Counted from the stretch's first letter, positions 21,926 to 32,386 are shown. The stretch is DNA of 64,000 nucleotides from Salvelinus alpinus (GCF_045679555.1 NC_092092.1:18864469-18928468); one strand, 5' to 3'. The notes: generated by a model not told the origin, from the sequence alone. Translations and numbers: made by a program.

Positions 21926-22433
21926 TAGGTGGGATGGGCTGAGAGTGGCTGAGGTTTGGGATTAAAGAGTTTGTTTGGTAGTGTATTGTTGCTATATATA
22001 AAAGTACCATGTATGTAAAATGTATATGTAAAATATATATGTAAATGTGTATGTAAAACGTATAGGTAAAATGAATGTATATGTAGCAAAAAAAAGAAAA
22101 TAAGATATTTGTTCTCCGAAGAGGGGGGTAAAAAAAAATAAAAGATCAATTAGCCTTTTAAAAAGATAAACTTAGACTAGCTAAGACAATGTGCCATTGG
22201 AACACAGGAGTGATGGTTGCTGGTAATGGGCCTCTGTAGTCCAATGCAGATATGCCATTAAAAATCAGCCATTTCCAGCAACAACAGTCATTTACAACAT
22301 TAACAATGCCTACACTGTATTTCTGATCAATTTGATGTTATTTTAATGGATAACAAAATGTGCTTTTCTTTCAAAAACAAGGGCATTTCTAAGTGACCCC
22401 AAACTTTTGAACGGTGGAGTATATTATATTAAT

Positions 22434-22584
22434 GTGGAAAGACCTTGTCCTTTCAACACCCTTTCTGAGTCAGAACGGTTTCCTTTAAAAGTATGAGTGC
22501 ATCCCAAATAACACTCGTTTCCTTGCTTAGTGCACTATGGGCCCTGATCAAAAGTAGTGCGCTACATTTGGAACCAGACTAGAC
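22434..22584. repeat. Local duplication, copy A
   Basis: Shares about 150 bp with 23,094-23,262 (common cores GACCTTGTCCTT, AACACCCTTTCTGAGTCAGA and GGGCCCTGATCAAAAGTAGT), about 660 bp apart. It includes one arm of the palindromic CCCAAAT...AGTGCACTA MITE. Confidence 0.8.
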
Positions 22585-22587
22585 TAT

Positions 22588-22680
22588 ATGCTGGTCTACT
22601 GGAGTTACCATTGGTGCCCTGTCCATGGTCCTGAACCAAGTGTACTTGAGTTACTGCTGGTCCTGAAGGAACCGGAACCA
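22588..22680 (+). repeat. Lone relative of the 44-bp minisatellite unit
   Basis: TACTGGAGTTAC, GCCCTGTCCATGGTCCTG and GAGTTACTGCTGGTCCTGAA match the minisatellite unit and its 3' edge, but here present about one and a half times. It is a dispersed relative, possibly close to the pre-amplification state. Confidence 0.65.
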
Positions 22681-22978
22681 TTGTTGCACTGTGTTTTTCT
22701 ACATCATGACCAGCTCCAGTGCACTATCACTCTTGACAAATCAAGTGCACAAAATCAATGTATTTGTATCCACACATGAGTAGCTATACAATATTAATGT
22801 ATAGAGTCAAAGTATGCAGGAGTGCATAGCACAGTTAATTCTTATAACCATTAAAGAAGAAGCAAAGTCAGCTTCTCTAACATGGAACAGCACTGACTGT
22901 CTAATCCTTGTATGAGCCTATAGAGAGGAAATCTGAAGCCCAACATTAATATAAAGTGCCCTATCTCTGTGATCACTA

Positions 22979-23034
22979 ACTCTGTGTTCATGAACTCTGT
23001 GTTCATGAACTCTGTGTTCATGAACTCTGTGTTC
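22979..23034. repeat. 15-bp tandem repeat, about 3.7 units
   Basis: CTCTGTGTTCATGAA repeated without change. Confidence 0.9.
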
Positions 23035-23093
23035 ACTCTCGGCATAGTGGCTAAATACAAAAAGCTTTGAAAGTTTAAAAAATATGATATTAT

Positions 23094-23262
23094 TGTGAAA
23101 AGACCTTGTCCTTCCAACACCCTTTCTGAGTCAGAACGGTATTCTTAAACAGTATGAACGCATCCCAAGTACCACCCCTTTCCCTGCACAGTGCACTACT
23201 TTTAACCAGAGCCCTATGGGCCCTGATCAAAAGTAGTGCACTAAATCTAGATCCAGACTAAA
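23094..23262. repeat. Local duplication, copy B
   Basis: Partner of 22,434-22,584. It has a more complete copy of the palindromic MITE (CAGTGCACTACTTTTAACC ... GATCAAAAGTAGTGCACTA). Confidence 0.8.
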
Positions 23263-24519
23263 TGATCTGTACATACTTAAAAGGACACATTACATGTGGG
23301 GGGGGGGGGGATTACTATTTCCCATTAAGATTTTCTTAGTCTGTTTCATCTCCTTTGATCATGAATTTTCTCACTGCCTTGTCTGTAGCCAAACATTAAC
23401 CATGACCATGCCTTCATAGCAATAATATACATACACACAGACACAAACATAAGTTATTATTATTATTATATTTTTTATTATTACACACACAGCAAAGGCA
23501 CAATGTTCCAGTACTATTGAATTGGAAAAAGGAACAGTGTGAAGAGAGTACACTTTAAAATACTTTAAATGAAACGGATTATCTCTGTAACATTCAATTA
23601 TATTGCCTTTGACAACAATGCAATCATCTTGCTGTGATCACGTTTTAGAACAGCGCGGGCGAGGTCAATGGTCACATCAAATCCATTCGGTTCGTCCATC
23701 CCTGCTGAATCGAACGATTGATTGGACCGCGATGCCTTCAGACACCAATCTAGAATAGTTATAGTGAGGGTCCCTCAGTGGGTCAAATGTTAGCGCCAGG
23801 ACCGCTATTTGGCTTTTATTTATGCCATGAAATACCGGACTCACTCATTGGTCATGAGGATATGTTCTGAATGAGGGTTGGAATGAGACGATTAACTGTG
23901 GAGCTGGGTCGTTTACCAAACTATAACAAACAGACAAATGGAAACATTAAGTAGGCCTAATGGTTCAATGTTTTATATTGTTAATTAGCCTATATCATAT
24001 CAAACATTTTCAAATATCACCACTCCCAAAGTTGGCTATTATGATCATATCCCTTAACTGTAGTATTGATTTAAGCTATAACAAGCAAGAGCTGATCATT
24101 TTACAGAACAGTAGTCTATATGCTCTTGTTGGCCTGCTTTTTATAAGACTTGCTAAACGACAGTGTCCACTTTAATTCGCTGTGTTACATTTACCCGAGG
24201 GAATCAATAATGTTGTTTAGCTTACACTACTTCAACTAAAAGAATGTGTTCATGGTAAGAAAAATCCCATTATCAAGAGAACTCCCTGCCGGCCTCAAAC
24301 GTCGCCACATCACTTCGCTGCGCAGCCTGATGCTGTTACGTTGCATCGCTTCTCTCTCCCCTCTCCCTCTTCCGTTTTCCACCCCCGTTGCCGACAGAAT
24401 ACTAATTTTCCCTGCACCGCACCCTTCTTTTTTCCCACCTGTCTCTCTAATTCATCGATATATTATTCGTGTATTATTTGTAACGAAATGTGACTTCACG
24501 TAGGTCTGCCGAGGCAACG
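23263..24519. other. No recognisable feature upstream of nrxn1
   Basis: Contains a poly-G run (23,298-23,310) and short AT-rich simple repeats. No gene or repeat family was recognised. As DNA upstream of the nrxn1 promoter it may hold regulatory elements, but none can be named from sequence alone. Confidence 0.4.
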
Positions 24520-25133
24520 GTTGGTGAGTGTGGATGAATATGTATTCTGTTCGTTCGGCAGCAGCGGCGGCAGGTTGTCATGTACTGTCATGAATCTTGC
24601 CCTGGAGGCAGCTCTGCAGAATGGTCACTAGCTGGCACAACCACAAAGTCATACAATTTCATTTGAAACCTAACCCTAACCGTACCCCTAAACGTAACCA
24701 CACTGCTAACCCTAATGCCTAACCATAACATTAAATTAAGACCAAAAAGCACATTTTTGTTTTCATGATCCAGACAATTTTGAATTTGCAGCTACCCCAT
24801 CTACGGAAATCGCTCAGTTCTGCCTCCAGCACAAGATTCGTGACAATAAACGTCAACCTGCGCAGCGGCGCACGGCGCTGTCCAAGGTGCTGCAGCATTC
24901 GGCCCCTCCCCTCTCCAGTAGGCGGTAGCCATTCAGCTACACAGAGAGAGAGAGAGAGACACGTGATCCGCTCGCTGTCTCTGCCTTCTGACAGTCTGTT
25001 GCAGAGCGCAGCAGGGAGGCAGAGTGCACCGTTTGCACCGTTTTTCCCTCACCAAAATTACAGGATTTTCCCGGGACTCTGTTTATCTACATTTGTTTCG
25101 TTTTCTGAAGATCGAAAAGGAGGAATAACCTAG
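24520..25133 (+). promoter_or_regulatory. nrxn1: Candidate nrxn1 promoter and non-coding exon 1
   Basis: CpG and GC-rich stretches (CGGCAGCAGCGGCGGCAGG at about 24,557; CCTGCGCAGCGGCGCACGGC at about 24,859) contrast with AT-rich surroundings. Towards the right edge CCTAG|GTAAAG at 25,133/25,134 is a good splice donor. In mammals NRXN1-alpha has a non-coding first exon, and exon 2 carries the start codon; that layout fits here with an acceptor at 27,357. No TATA box was identified and the transcription start is unknown. A GA repeat lies at about 24,942-24,958. Confidence 0.45.
24664..24740. repeat. Degenerate CTAACC repeat
   Basis: Irregular CCTAACC/CCTAAAC units (AACCTAACCCTAACCGTACC and following) resemble interstitial telomere-like DNA, a common dispersed motif in fish. 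Confidence 0.6.
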
Positions 25134-25972
25134 GTAAAGTACCGTTATGAGTTGACTTCTTTCAATCGTTATAAAGGTGTTGGTAAGTTTTAGAACATAT
25201 GAGAGATAACTCATTTATTTTTTCGGTCTCTGATGATCAATGATGCGGTGATTCACAGTTTTCTAAAATAGTGTGAGGCTGAGGGTTTTTAGTGTGGATC
25301 TGTTGGGGTAGTTTGAGTCGGAGATCACTGCATGGTGATGTTATTTGGTGGGTAGCCTAATTGAGATGAAAGGTGGTGTTCGAAACAAGAGATGATCCTC
25401 CAATACTTTGGTATCGAAAACGAGGACTTGGGTTCTGATTTGGGTCGGTCCTGGATATCCATGCATGATCAGATTCTAGATGCAGGTAAAAGAGACCTTG
25501 TATTTTCCATGTATGGTTTCATTTTTCTCTATTAGGTTGAGCTGCTAGACGGGCAACGGAATAGCTGATGAAAAATCATAAAACATGCATAATCGTTTGG
25601 AACTGTGTCATCCGCAGATTTTATTTAATTATTGTTAGCAATATTTAAGGGATGTTGTCAAGTGCCTTATAAAAACACGTTTATATGCTAAATTTGTTTG
25701 CTGTAGAAGGCACGGGTCAATTTAATATCATCTGATGTGTTGAGAGTAAGACAGCCAGTATAATGGGGCCAGCTGTGGAATCTCATGTTTATCTTCATGC
25801 CATTCTGTCATTATATTATGGTACATTTGACTTGATATGGGTTGAATCTCTGTAACTCATTTCCAGTCCCCGATCCCCCGTCTATTATGGCTTCTAGCAA
25901 ACTGTATAGCTTATTTGGATGGAATGATTTTCGTTTAGGTTTGATTGAAAGGTCATTTTCTGTCTGTCCTGT

Positions 25973-26270
25973 CCAGACCTGGGTTCAAATACATGCGTAT
26001 TTAAGTATGCGTGTTCTACATAGGATACTTATTTCCTGTGTATTTTCGTATTTTCAAACAATGTGGCCGAATTCAACAACTTCGATTTTAAGTATTTGAA
26101 AGTACTCTATCCCTGTTTTCAAGTAATTTCCTATAAAAAAAAATACATGCCGTGCATGCCAATACTTTCCAAATGTAGGCAACTACTTTGTGAACGTGTG
26201 CAAATACTTCCTTCGAAATGTATGTGAAAGTAACTTAAATAGTTAACATGGTATTTGAACCGAGGTCTGG
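25973..26270. mobile_element. MITE with 20-bp terminal inverted repeats
   Basis: CCAGACCTGGGTTCAAATAC at the left and its reverse complement with one mismatch at the right (26,251-26,270) bound a 298-bp AT-rich element without coding capacity. No clear target duplication is seen. Confidence 0.75.
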
Positions 26271-26875
26271 TAGGCAACTCGTCCCCTTTGAAAATTCTGA
26301 ATTCATGCGCTTGTCTTAATTCTACTGGAATGTCTGAGTTAAACAAAATATGAAATAACGAGGAAACCTACAAACAATATTCCAGCAGTTTCATTACATG
26401 CAGATTCTCTGGAATAACAAAAACACTTATCCTATCTAACACAACATTTAGAATGCGATCTACTTATGTATAGAGAGAGTTCATGGAACGTTCCTGTGCT
26501 GAGAGGATTGTGGATGCTGCTGCTTGGATGCGGAGCATTTTGTGAGGCGTATAATATCGTCACCTGTGGCGGGCTATTAGGGTTGATAGGGGAAGGTAAA
26601 AGTATCCTCTCCCCCCTGGGATAGCTATGGGGAGAAAGAAGTGTGTTACATAAGACAGGCTACTGCTGTAGACATATTTTGATCGACTTTTTCGAATAAG
26701 CTATTTACAATTCTAAACGATCTCTCTAGATGTAATTGAATTAAATGATGTAGGCCTAGTGGTGGTGACTATTGCTAGTTGATGTCTATGTAATTGTGAG
26801 CTGCTTAGATTTGCTTTGAGAAAGTTGCTTCTAATTGCAGTGAAACATTCATATATACATAGCCTACATGAAAAT

Positions 26876-26960
26876 CGAATCGAATCAAATGTTATCCGTC
26901 ACATTCTTCGCAAACAACAGGTGTAGACTAATAATGAAATGCTTACTTATGTTAAGTTTC
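26876..26960 (-). mobile_element. LINE 3'-tail fragment
   Basis: AATCGAATCAAATG, CAACAGGTGTAGAC and GAAATGCTTACTTA match the tail segment also seen at 57,722-57,960. It is a short remnant. Confidence 0.5.
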
Positions 26961-27357
26961 CCTGACATTTGTTGGACAGGCGACCGCCTTGTGCGCAAAG
27001 AATGTGTGTGCGCAAAGAGAACGTATCCGCGCTAACGACGTAGGCTACCCTTTGAGACAGAATACATCTTCCATTGATATAGAACACATAAGGACGTGCA
27101 GGTGTGAGCGAATGTGCTCTCTTTGCAACCAAAACATACATAATTTACCTGGCAATACTGAGTCTAGATCCCGAGATTCCTGTGCTTTCAATCGGCACGC
27201 CACCGCAGCTCCCCACAATTCCTTGGGGTCTCCGTTCATCCTCTACTGAATATATCATAATTATGTAAGATGGCTAACATGATATGACAAATTGATAGAC
27301 AAAATGATTCTAAAACAAAATGAACTGTCCGTTCTTATTTTGCTTTTCTTTTTACAG

Positions 27358-28033
27358 ATCGTCTTCTCATTATGTTGTAAGCTTTTTGGATCAGAGACTG
27401 GCCTTGGAAAAAAAAGAAAAGCTCCATGCGATAATCAATCAAACAATAACAATCGTTCTGTTTGGCGGAGGATGCAGGGTGAGAAGCCAAAAGCAATGAC
27501 TCTGGATGCCCGCCACTTCTCGCTGGTGTGAATAGGATGGTTATTGACGCCGTTTCAACAGCAGTAGAACCGACTGGTGCGTTCTAGCTGCCTGGCACCG
27601 AAAATAAGAAACATTCAAAAATCAAGAAAAATAAAAGGCCTGATGGAAATTGGATTCTGAATCACCATTGCCTGTTTTTGGAAGAAAATCTGGATTATAG
27701 AAAAAAAACTAATAGAGAGACAGAAGATATTGACAGAATAAATAAAAATATATAGGACTGAGAAATTGGGATATTGGGGCGACAGAAAGTGGTCCTATAT
27801 TGAAAGATGGTATTTTCTTCGGGAGACTAGTGTAGCTTGCTGGTAGGCTATGACAACAAAATAATTAATTTAGGTTTACAATGTGTCAGTTCACATACAC
27901 AATTCTTAGTGGTAAGTCAGCGTATTACATCACATTTACCCCTAACTTCATCTAGCTTGATAAAAGACAATTCCGTCTGAAATCTGACTCAGCGGTATTG
28001 TAGCCTAGACCTAAAGAACAATTCGGTCACATC
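27358..28033 (+). other. nrxn1: 5' UTR part of nrxn1 exon 2
   Basis: Begins after the acceptor TTTTTACAG (27,357) and leads into the start codon at 28,034. It is A-rich with several short upstream ATGs. An in-frame TAG at 28,001-28,003 closes the frame 33 bases before the chosen ATG. The acceptor assignment is by consensus only; a shorter UTR exon is possible. Confidence 0.5.
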
Positions 28034-28748
28034 ATGGTTCTTGCAATGCGGCATGGCGCCCATCTAATATGGGTAGGCCTTCTCTTGTGCTGTATGGTAG
28101 ACATGGGGGCTACTATGGAGTTTACAGGCGCAGAGGGACAGTGGGCCAGGTTTCCAATGTGGAATGCATGTTGTGAGAGTGAAATGAGCTTCAACATGAA
28201 AACTAAGAGTTCCCACGGGCTGTTAGTGTACTTCGATGACGAGGGATTCTGCGACTTTTTAGAACTCCTAATACACAACGGTAAACTCAGTCTTCGATTC
28301 TCCATCTTCTGCGCTGAGCCTGCAACGGTTCTAACCAACACAGCAGTCAATGACAGCCAGTGGCATGCTGTGACAATATGGAGAAACTTTAAAAACACAA
28401 CGCTAATGGTGGACAATGAAGTGAAGTGGGTCGAAGTGAAGTCGAAAAGAAGGGATATGACTGTCTTCAGCCACTTGTTTCTTGGGGGAATACCACCGGA
28501 ATTACGATCTGTGGCTTTAAGGTTAACATCAGCTGTGGTCAAGGACCATGTACCTTTTTCCGGATGGATAACGGACATAAAGGTCAACAATACGGAATCT
28601 GTGCTTTTAAACAGCGCGGGGGTCATTAACGACCTCTGTGGTGCAGCAGCCAACATGTGTTTAAATGGAGGGGTCTGCAATGTCATTAACGATGAACCCA
28701 CGTGCGACTGCTCGCAGACCGACTACCAGGGCAAAGACTGCAGCGAAG
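28034..28748 (+). CDS. nrxn1: Neurexin-1 alpha, first coding exon (N-terminus)
   Basis: Neurexin-1 alpha is a presynaptic single-pass adhesion receptor that binds neuroligins, LRRTMs and other postsynaptic partners. This exon gives residues 1-238 plus one base of codon 239. It encodes a signal peptide (hydrophobic [10 protein letters not shown], cleavage near residue 27), the first LNS/laminin-G domain (about 29-200; [51 protein letters not shown]) and EGF-like domain 1 (Cys 202, 209, 215, 224, 226, 236). N-glycosylation sequons are at N106, N121 and N186. The motifs fit NRXN1 better than NRXN2 or NRXN3. The ATG has A at -3, G at +4 and an in-frame upstream stop. The exon ends at GAAG|GTAAGA. 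The open frame runs to 28,918, but that extension is intronic. Whether this is nrxn1a or nrxn1b, and which salmonid duplicate, is not resolved. Confidence 0.93.
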
Positions 28749-28754
28749 GTAAGA
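28749..28754 (+). other. nrxn1: Splice donor of the nrxn1 coding exon
   Basis: GTAAGA after GAAG, phase 1, immediately after the last EGF cysteine. This matches the domain boundary where small alternatively used neurexin exons (splice site 1) follow in vertebrates. Confidence 0.85.
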
Positions 28755-29366
28755 TATCTGGATTCTCTTTTGGGCCGTTGTCTGTCTTACTAACAATATC
28801 CAACAGCTCCCCTTTATCTAAACAACAAGACGACATGATTATTTATCGTTTTCCATCATTTCAAGCGGTATTAGTAGTCCAACAGTTTACAGAAAATGCA
28901 CATATTCTCTTCCTCTAGACCAGGATAGCCCAACAGGCCTGTAGGCCCGATAGGTCTTTAGGCCTTATCTAGTAGGCCAATTCAAGAATTTCAAGTAACC
29001 TACCCTCCAGTGCAAAATAGGTTAATCATTATACAACAATTTTTGAACATATGCTGTCATAGTTGTTTGTAAGGTTGTTAATGAGTGGTTGAGCTCCTGC
29101 AAGGGCTCATTAGCCCAACTTGCAGGTGTTCCTCATTCTCTAAGGTGTCTTGCCTTTACCTGGAAGAGGTCACCAGGGAATGGTTGACCTATGACGTTTC
29201 TTCATCTCCAATGGCTTTACCTCCTTCTGAAAGTTTCCAGTCATTAAAAACGATACGTATTTGGAAGAAGATGAAGGAAGTGATTTCCACATACACATGC
29301 AAAGAAAATATATGGAGCAACTACAATAGGCACATATGTGTAGAATATTTGCAGTAACTGTATGCA

Positions 29367-29530
29367 ACAGGAGGCTGCTGAGGGGAGAATGGCTCATAAT
29401 AATGGCTGGAACGGAGCAAATGGAATGACATCAAACACCTAGACACCATGTTTGATACCATTCCACCTATTCTGCTACTGCCATTACCACAAGCCCGTCT
29501 TCCACAATTAAGGTGCCACCACCTCCTGTG
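29367..29530. mobile_element. 164-bp hAT-like MITE
   Basis: ACAGGAGGCTGCTG at the left and CCACCTCCTGTG at the right form short inverted ends. CTGTATGCA is repeated exactly at 29,358-29,366 and 29,531-29,539 as a target duplication. The interior (AATGGCTGGAACGGAGCAAA) is a common salmonid repeat. The overlapping open frames are not genes. Confidence 0.75.
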
Positions 29531-30006
29531 CTGTATGCAGTATACTGTGTATTCCATAACATCATGTAGCCAAGACTAGAGGCCCTGCCACCTGTATTCA
29601 TTTCTTCCAACTCAATCTTGCTCTATCGATCTTTGATGAGTGGTTACAATAGCATCATCTAAGCATTCTAAATTAAGTATATTTAAGAAATGTGAAATAC
29701 ATCAGAAACCTTTTCTTGGTGACATTTTGCTTGATTTCAAGGTTAGCATTTCAGAGAAGATAGTGGACTTCTAACATTGCTCATGTGCTCTTATGGCTAG
29801 ATCTTGGCCTATAGATGTTGGTGCAATGTTGGACCATATTCTTCTGTGATTTGAAGGCAGATGTTGGAAATGTGAATCTTTTCAATGATCCCATTTGAGA
29901 AGGTGTTACTGTTTGGACAAGCTCCGTCTATTTCCTATCATTGTTTGTCATGTCCTCGTTGCATTGCTAATGGCTTTGTTGATGAAGTAAAGACAACATT
30001 ATCTCT

Positions 30007-30076
30007 TGGTTACATCCCAAATGGCACCCTATTCCTTCCATAGCGCACTACTTTTAACCAGGGCCCATAGGGACTG
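30007..30076. mobile_element. Half copy of the palindromic CCCAAATGG MITE
   Basis: CCCAAATGGCACCCTATTCC then GCGCACTACTTTTAACCAGG; the second arm is missing. Fuller copies are at 42,773-42,880, 43,001-43,110, 56,351-56,457 and 62,899-63,000. Confidence 0.7.
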
Positions 30077-30345
30077 ACACCTAATCTTCATTTCTGTATT
30101 CCCCTGCAGTGAGACACCTGCTACTTCATGCCACATTAGTTATATTCTTCTCTTCAATTATTCTCAGAGCAGACACTGTATTCCATTGGTGGTACTTATT
30201 ATGTGGGCTTGAACATAAATATGAAACTGACTCCTGGAGGAGTGTAGCCTAAGAGGAATATTAGCCCTGACGAGAGCAGCCTCTCACAGGGTGGAAATAC
30301 AAATAGAAACCATCATTTAGGGGCTCCTTTGGTTCAGGGGCACAG

Positions 30346-30540
30346 GGGCGGCAGGTAGCCTAGTGGTTAGAGCATTGGGCCAGTAACTGAAAGGTTGCTG
30401 AATCGAGTCCCTGAGCTGACAAGGTAAAAATCTGTTTTCTGCCCCTGAACAAGGCAGTTAACCCACTGTTCCCCGGTAGGCCGTCATTGTAAATAAGAAT
30501 TTATTTTTAACTGACTTGCCTAGTTAAATGAAGGTTAAAT
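30346..30540 (+). mobile_element. HpaI-type tRNA-derived SINE
   Basis: The tRNA-related head (GGCAGGTAGCCTAGTGGTTA, B-box-like GAATCGAGTCCC) is followed by the body (GAGCTGACAAGGTAAAAATC, CCCTGAACAAGGCAGTTAAC) and the tail GACTTGCCTAGTTAAAT. It is a salmonid-lineage hallmark and the best single clue to the host. Confidence 0.88.
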
Positions 30541-30796
30541 GTTTGTTTTTTTAATACTGCTGATGCTCCCATTATGATATAGACAATTTCGTACATTTGA
30601 TTGTCTTGTGCATGTAGCTCCTCAGTAGCCAACATGGTCTCATTTAGAATATGTCTGGAATAGCAGTCACAGGATGGGAACCCAAACAGTAACCTTCTCT
30701 CAGACGCAACTTTGGAAGACTCCTCTATTGGTTTTGGGAGATGGTTTATGCTGATACTCCCATGATGGTGTATTCTACAGTAGAACGTTTCATATA

Positions 30797-32386
30797 CAGT
30801 GGGGAGAACAAGTATTTGATACACTGCCGATTTTGCAGGTTTTCCTACTTACAAAGCATGTAGAGGTCTGTAATTTGTATCATAGGTACACTTCAACTGT
30901 GAGAGACGGAATCTAAAACACCAGAAATTCACATTGTATGATTTTTAAGTAATTAATTTGCATTTTATTGCATGACATAAGTATTTGATCACCTACCAAC
31001 CAGTAAGAATTCCGGCTCTCACAGACCTGTTAGTTTTTCTTTAAGAAGCCCTCCTGTTCTCCACTCATTACCTGTATTAACTGCACCTGTTTGAACTCGT
31101 TACCTGTATAAAAGACACCTGTCCACACACTCAAACAGACTCCAACCTCTCCACAATGGCCAAGACCAGAGAGCTGGGTAAGGACATCAGGGATAAAATT
31201 GTAGACCTGCACAAGGCTGGGATGGGCTACAGGACAATAGGCAAGCAGCTTGGTGAGAAGGCAACAACTGTTAGCGCAATTATTAGAAAATGGAAGAAGT
31301 TCAAGATGACGGTCAATCACCCTCGGTCTGGGGCTCCATGCAAGATCTCACCTCGTGGGGCATCAATGATCATGAGAAAGGTGAGGGATCAGCCCAGAAC
31401 TACACGGCAGGACCTGGTCAATGACCTGAAGAGAGCTGGGACCACAGTCTCAAAGAAAACCATTAGTAAAACACTACGCCGTCAAGGATTAAAATCCTGC
31501 AGCGCACACAAGGTCCCTTTGATCAAGCCAGTGCATGTCCAGGCCCGTCTGAAGTTTGCCAATGACCATCTGGATGATCCAGAGGAGGAATGGGAGAAGG
31601 TCATGTGGTCTGATGAGACAAAAATAGAGCTTTTTGGTCTAAACTCCACTCGCCGTGTTTGGAGGAAGAAGAAGGATGAGTACAACCCCAAGAACACCAT
31701 CCCAACCGTGAAGCATGGAGGTGGAAACATCATTCTTTGGGGATACTTTTCTGCAAAGGGGACAGGACGACTGCACCGTATTGAGGGGAGGATGGATGGG
31801 GCCATGTATCGCAGGATCTTGGCCAACAACCTCCTTCCCTCAATAAGAGCATTGAAGATGGGTCGTGGCTGGGTCTTCCAGCATGACAACGACCCAAAAC
31901 ACACAGCCAGGGCAACTAAGGAGTGGCTCTGTAAGAAGCATCTCAAGGTCCTGGAGTGGCCTAGCCAGTCTCCAGACCTGAACCCAATAGAAAATCTTTG
32001 GAGGGAGCTGAAAGTCCGTATTGCCCAGCGACAGCCCCGAAACCTGAAGGACCTGGAGAAGGTCTGTATGGAGGAGTGGGCCAAAATCCCTGCTGCAGTG
32101 TGTGCAAACCTGGTCAAGAACTACAGGAAATGTATGATCTCTGTAATTGCAAACAAAGGTTTCTGTACCAAATATTAAGTTCTGCTTTTCTGATGTATCA
32201 AATACTTATGTCATGCAATAAAATGCAAATTAATTACTTAAAAATCATACAATGTGATTTTCTGGATTTTTGTTTTAGATTCCGTCTCTCACAGTTGAAG
32301 TGTACCTATGATAAAAATTACAGACCTCTACATGCTTTGTAAGTAGGAAAACCTGCAAAATCGGCAGTGTATCAAATACTTGTTCT
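30797..32386 (+). mobile_element. Tc1-like transposon with intact transposase
   Basis: Terminal inverted repeats of about 200 bp or more flank one transposase gene. The left end begins CAGTGGGGAGAACAAGTATT after TA (30,795-30,796). The right end carries the complement of GAACAAGTATTTGATACACT, but its last bases (TTCTATATA) do not show the expected CCCCACTG, so the outermost right terminus is changed or lost. Both arms otherwise match closely over their length. Confidence 0.9.
31156..32178 (+). CDS. Tc1-family transposase, full-length, DD34E
   Basis: The 340-residue frame runs without stops or shifts. The enzyme cuts Tc1 ends and reinserts the element at TA dinucleotides, acting in the nucleus. 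N-terminal paired-like DNA-binding domain: two helix-turn-helix parts (about 1-50 and 65-115) linked by [10 protein letters not shown] in place of the usual GRPR hook. The catalytic triad is complete: D153 in [12 protein letters not shown]244 in QHDNDPKHT and E279 in LNPIENLW, with 34 residues between the last two. The Gly-rich KHGGGN is at about 187-191. The length equals that of active fish Tc1 enzymes, and the sequence resembles the Passport/PPTN group by recall. It ends in TAA. It is probably intronic to nrxn1 and on the same strand. Confidence 0.92.
   Translation: MAKTRELGKDIRDKIVDLHKAGMGYRTIGKQLGEKATTVSAIIRKWKKFKMTVNHPRSGAPCKISPRGASMIMRKVRDQPRTTRQDLVNDLKRAGTTVSKKTISKTLRRQGLKSCSAHKVPLIKPVHVQARLKFANDHLDDPEEEWEKVMWSDETKIELFGLNSTRRVWRKKKDEYNPKNTIPTVKHGGGNIILWGYFSAKGTGRLHRIEGRMDGAMYRRILANNLLPSIRALKMGRGWVFQHDNDPKHTARATKEWLCKKHLKVLEWPSQSPDLNPIENLWRELKVRIAQRQPRNLKDLEKVCMEEWAKIPAAVCANLVKNYRKCMISVIANKGFCTKY

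Larger units (their letters stand above)
18150..22138 (+). mobile_element. Decayed L1/Tx1-type LINE
   Basis: Endonuclease fragments at 18,161-19,000 and reverse transcriptase/C-terminal fragments at 20,049-21,925 lie in order on the + strand. They are followed by a repetitive TATGTAAAATG-rich 3' tail ending in an A-rich run near 22,138. A BED-finger hAT remnant replaces the middle (about 18,926-20,062); roughly the first half of the reverse transcriptase is missing. The clade call is from motif recognition. Confidence 0.7.
11408..22423 (+). mobile_element. Tc1-like element swollen by nested insertions
   Basis: The left terminal repeat starts near 11,408 and runs to GACTATT at 11,550, then resumes at GTAGCTGG (17,201). 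The right end is at 22,143-22,423, in inverted orientation, ending in the complement of the CGTTCAAAAG terminus. Inside are an L2 LINE (11,551-17,195), a transposase fragment, a 64-bp inverted repeat of transposase DNA (17,766-17,829 / 17,921-17,984) and a decayed L1/Tx1 LINE. The right end is complementary to the left UTR, so the element looks like a fold-back derivative built from two 5' halves. Confidence 0.65.
25134..27357 (+). other. nrxn1: Probable nrxn1 intron 1
   Basis: Bounded by GTAAAG at 25,134 and a polypyrimidine tract plus CAG at 27,340-27,357 (TTTTCTTTTTACAG). It holds a MITE and a LINE tail fragment, otherwise no recognised feature. The extent depends on the exon 1 call. Confidence 0.45.

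Noticed and set aside
24664..24740. Interstitial telomere as a chromosome-fusion mark
   Set aside because: The CTAACC units are few and degenerate, and such patches are common dispersed DNA in fish.
28027..28701. 224-residue minus-strand frame opposite the nrxn1 exon
   Set aside because: Antisense shadow of a well-supported coding exon; no recognisable domain.
28749..28918. Extension of the neurexin frame past the EGF domain
   Set aside because: Follows a consensus donor (GAAG|GTAAGA) at the known domain boundary; the added residues have no neurexin similarity.
31482..32117. 211-residue minus-strand frame opposite the Tc1 transposase
   Set aside because: Antisense shadow of the intact transposase.
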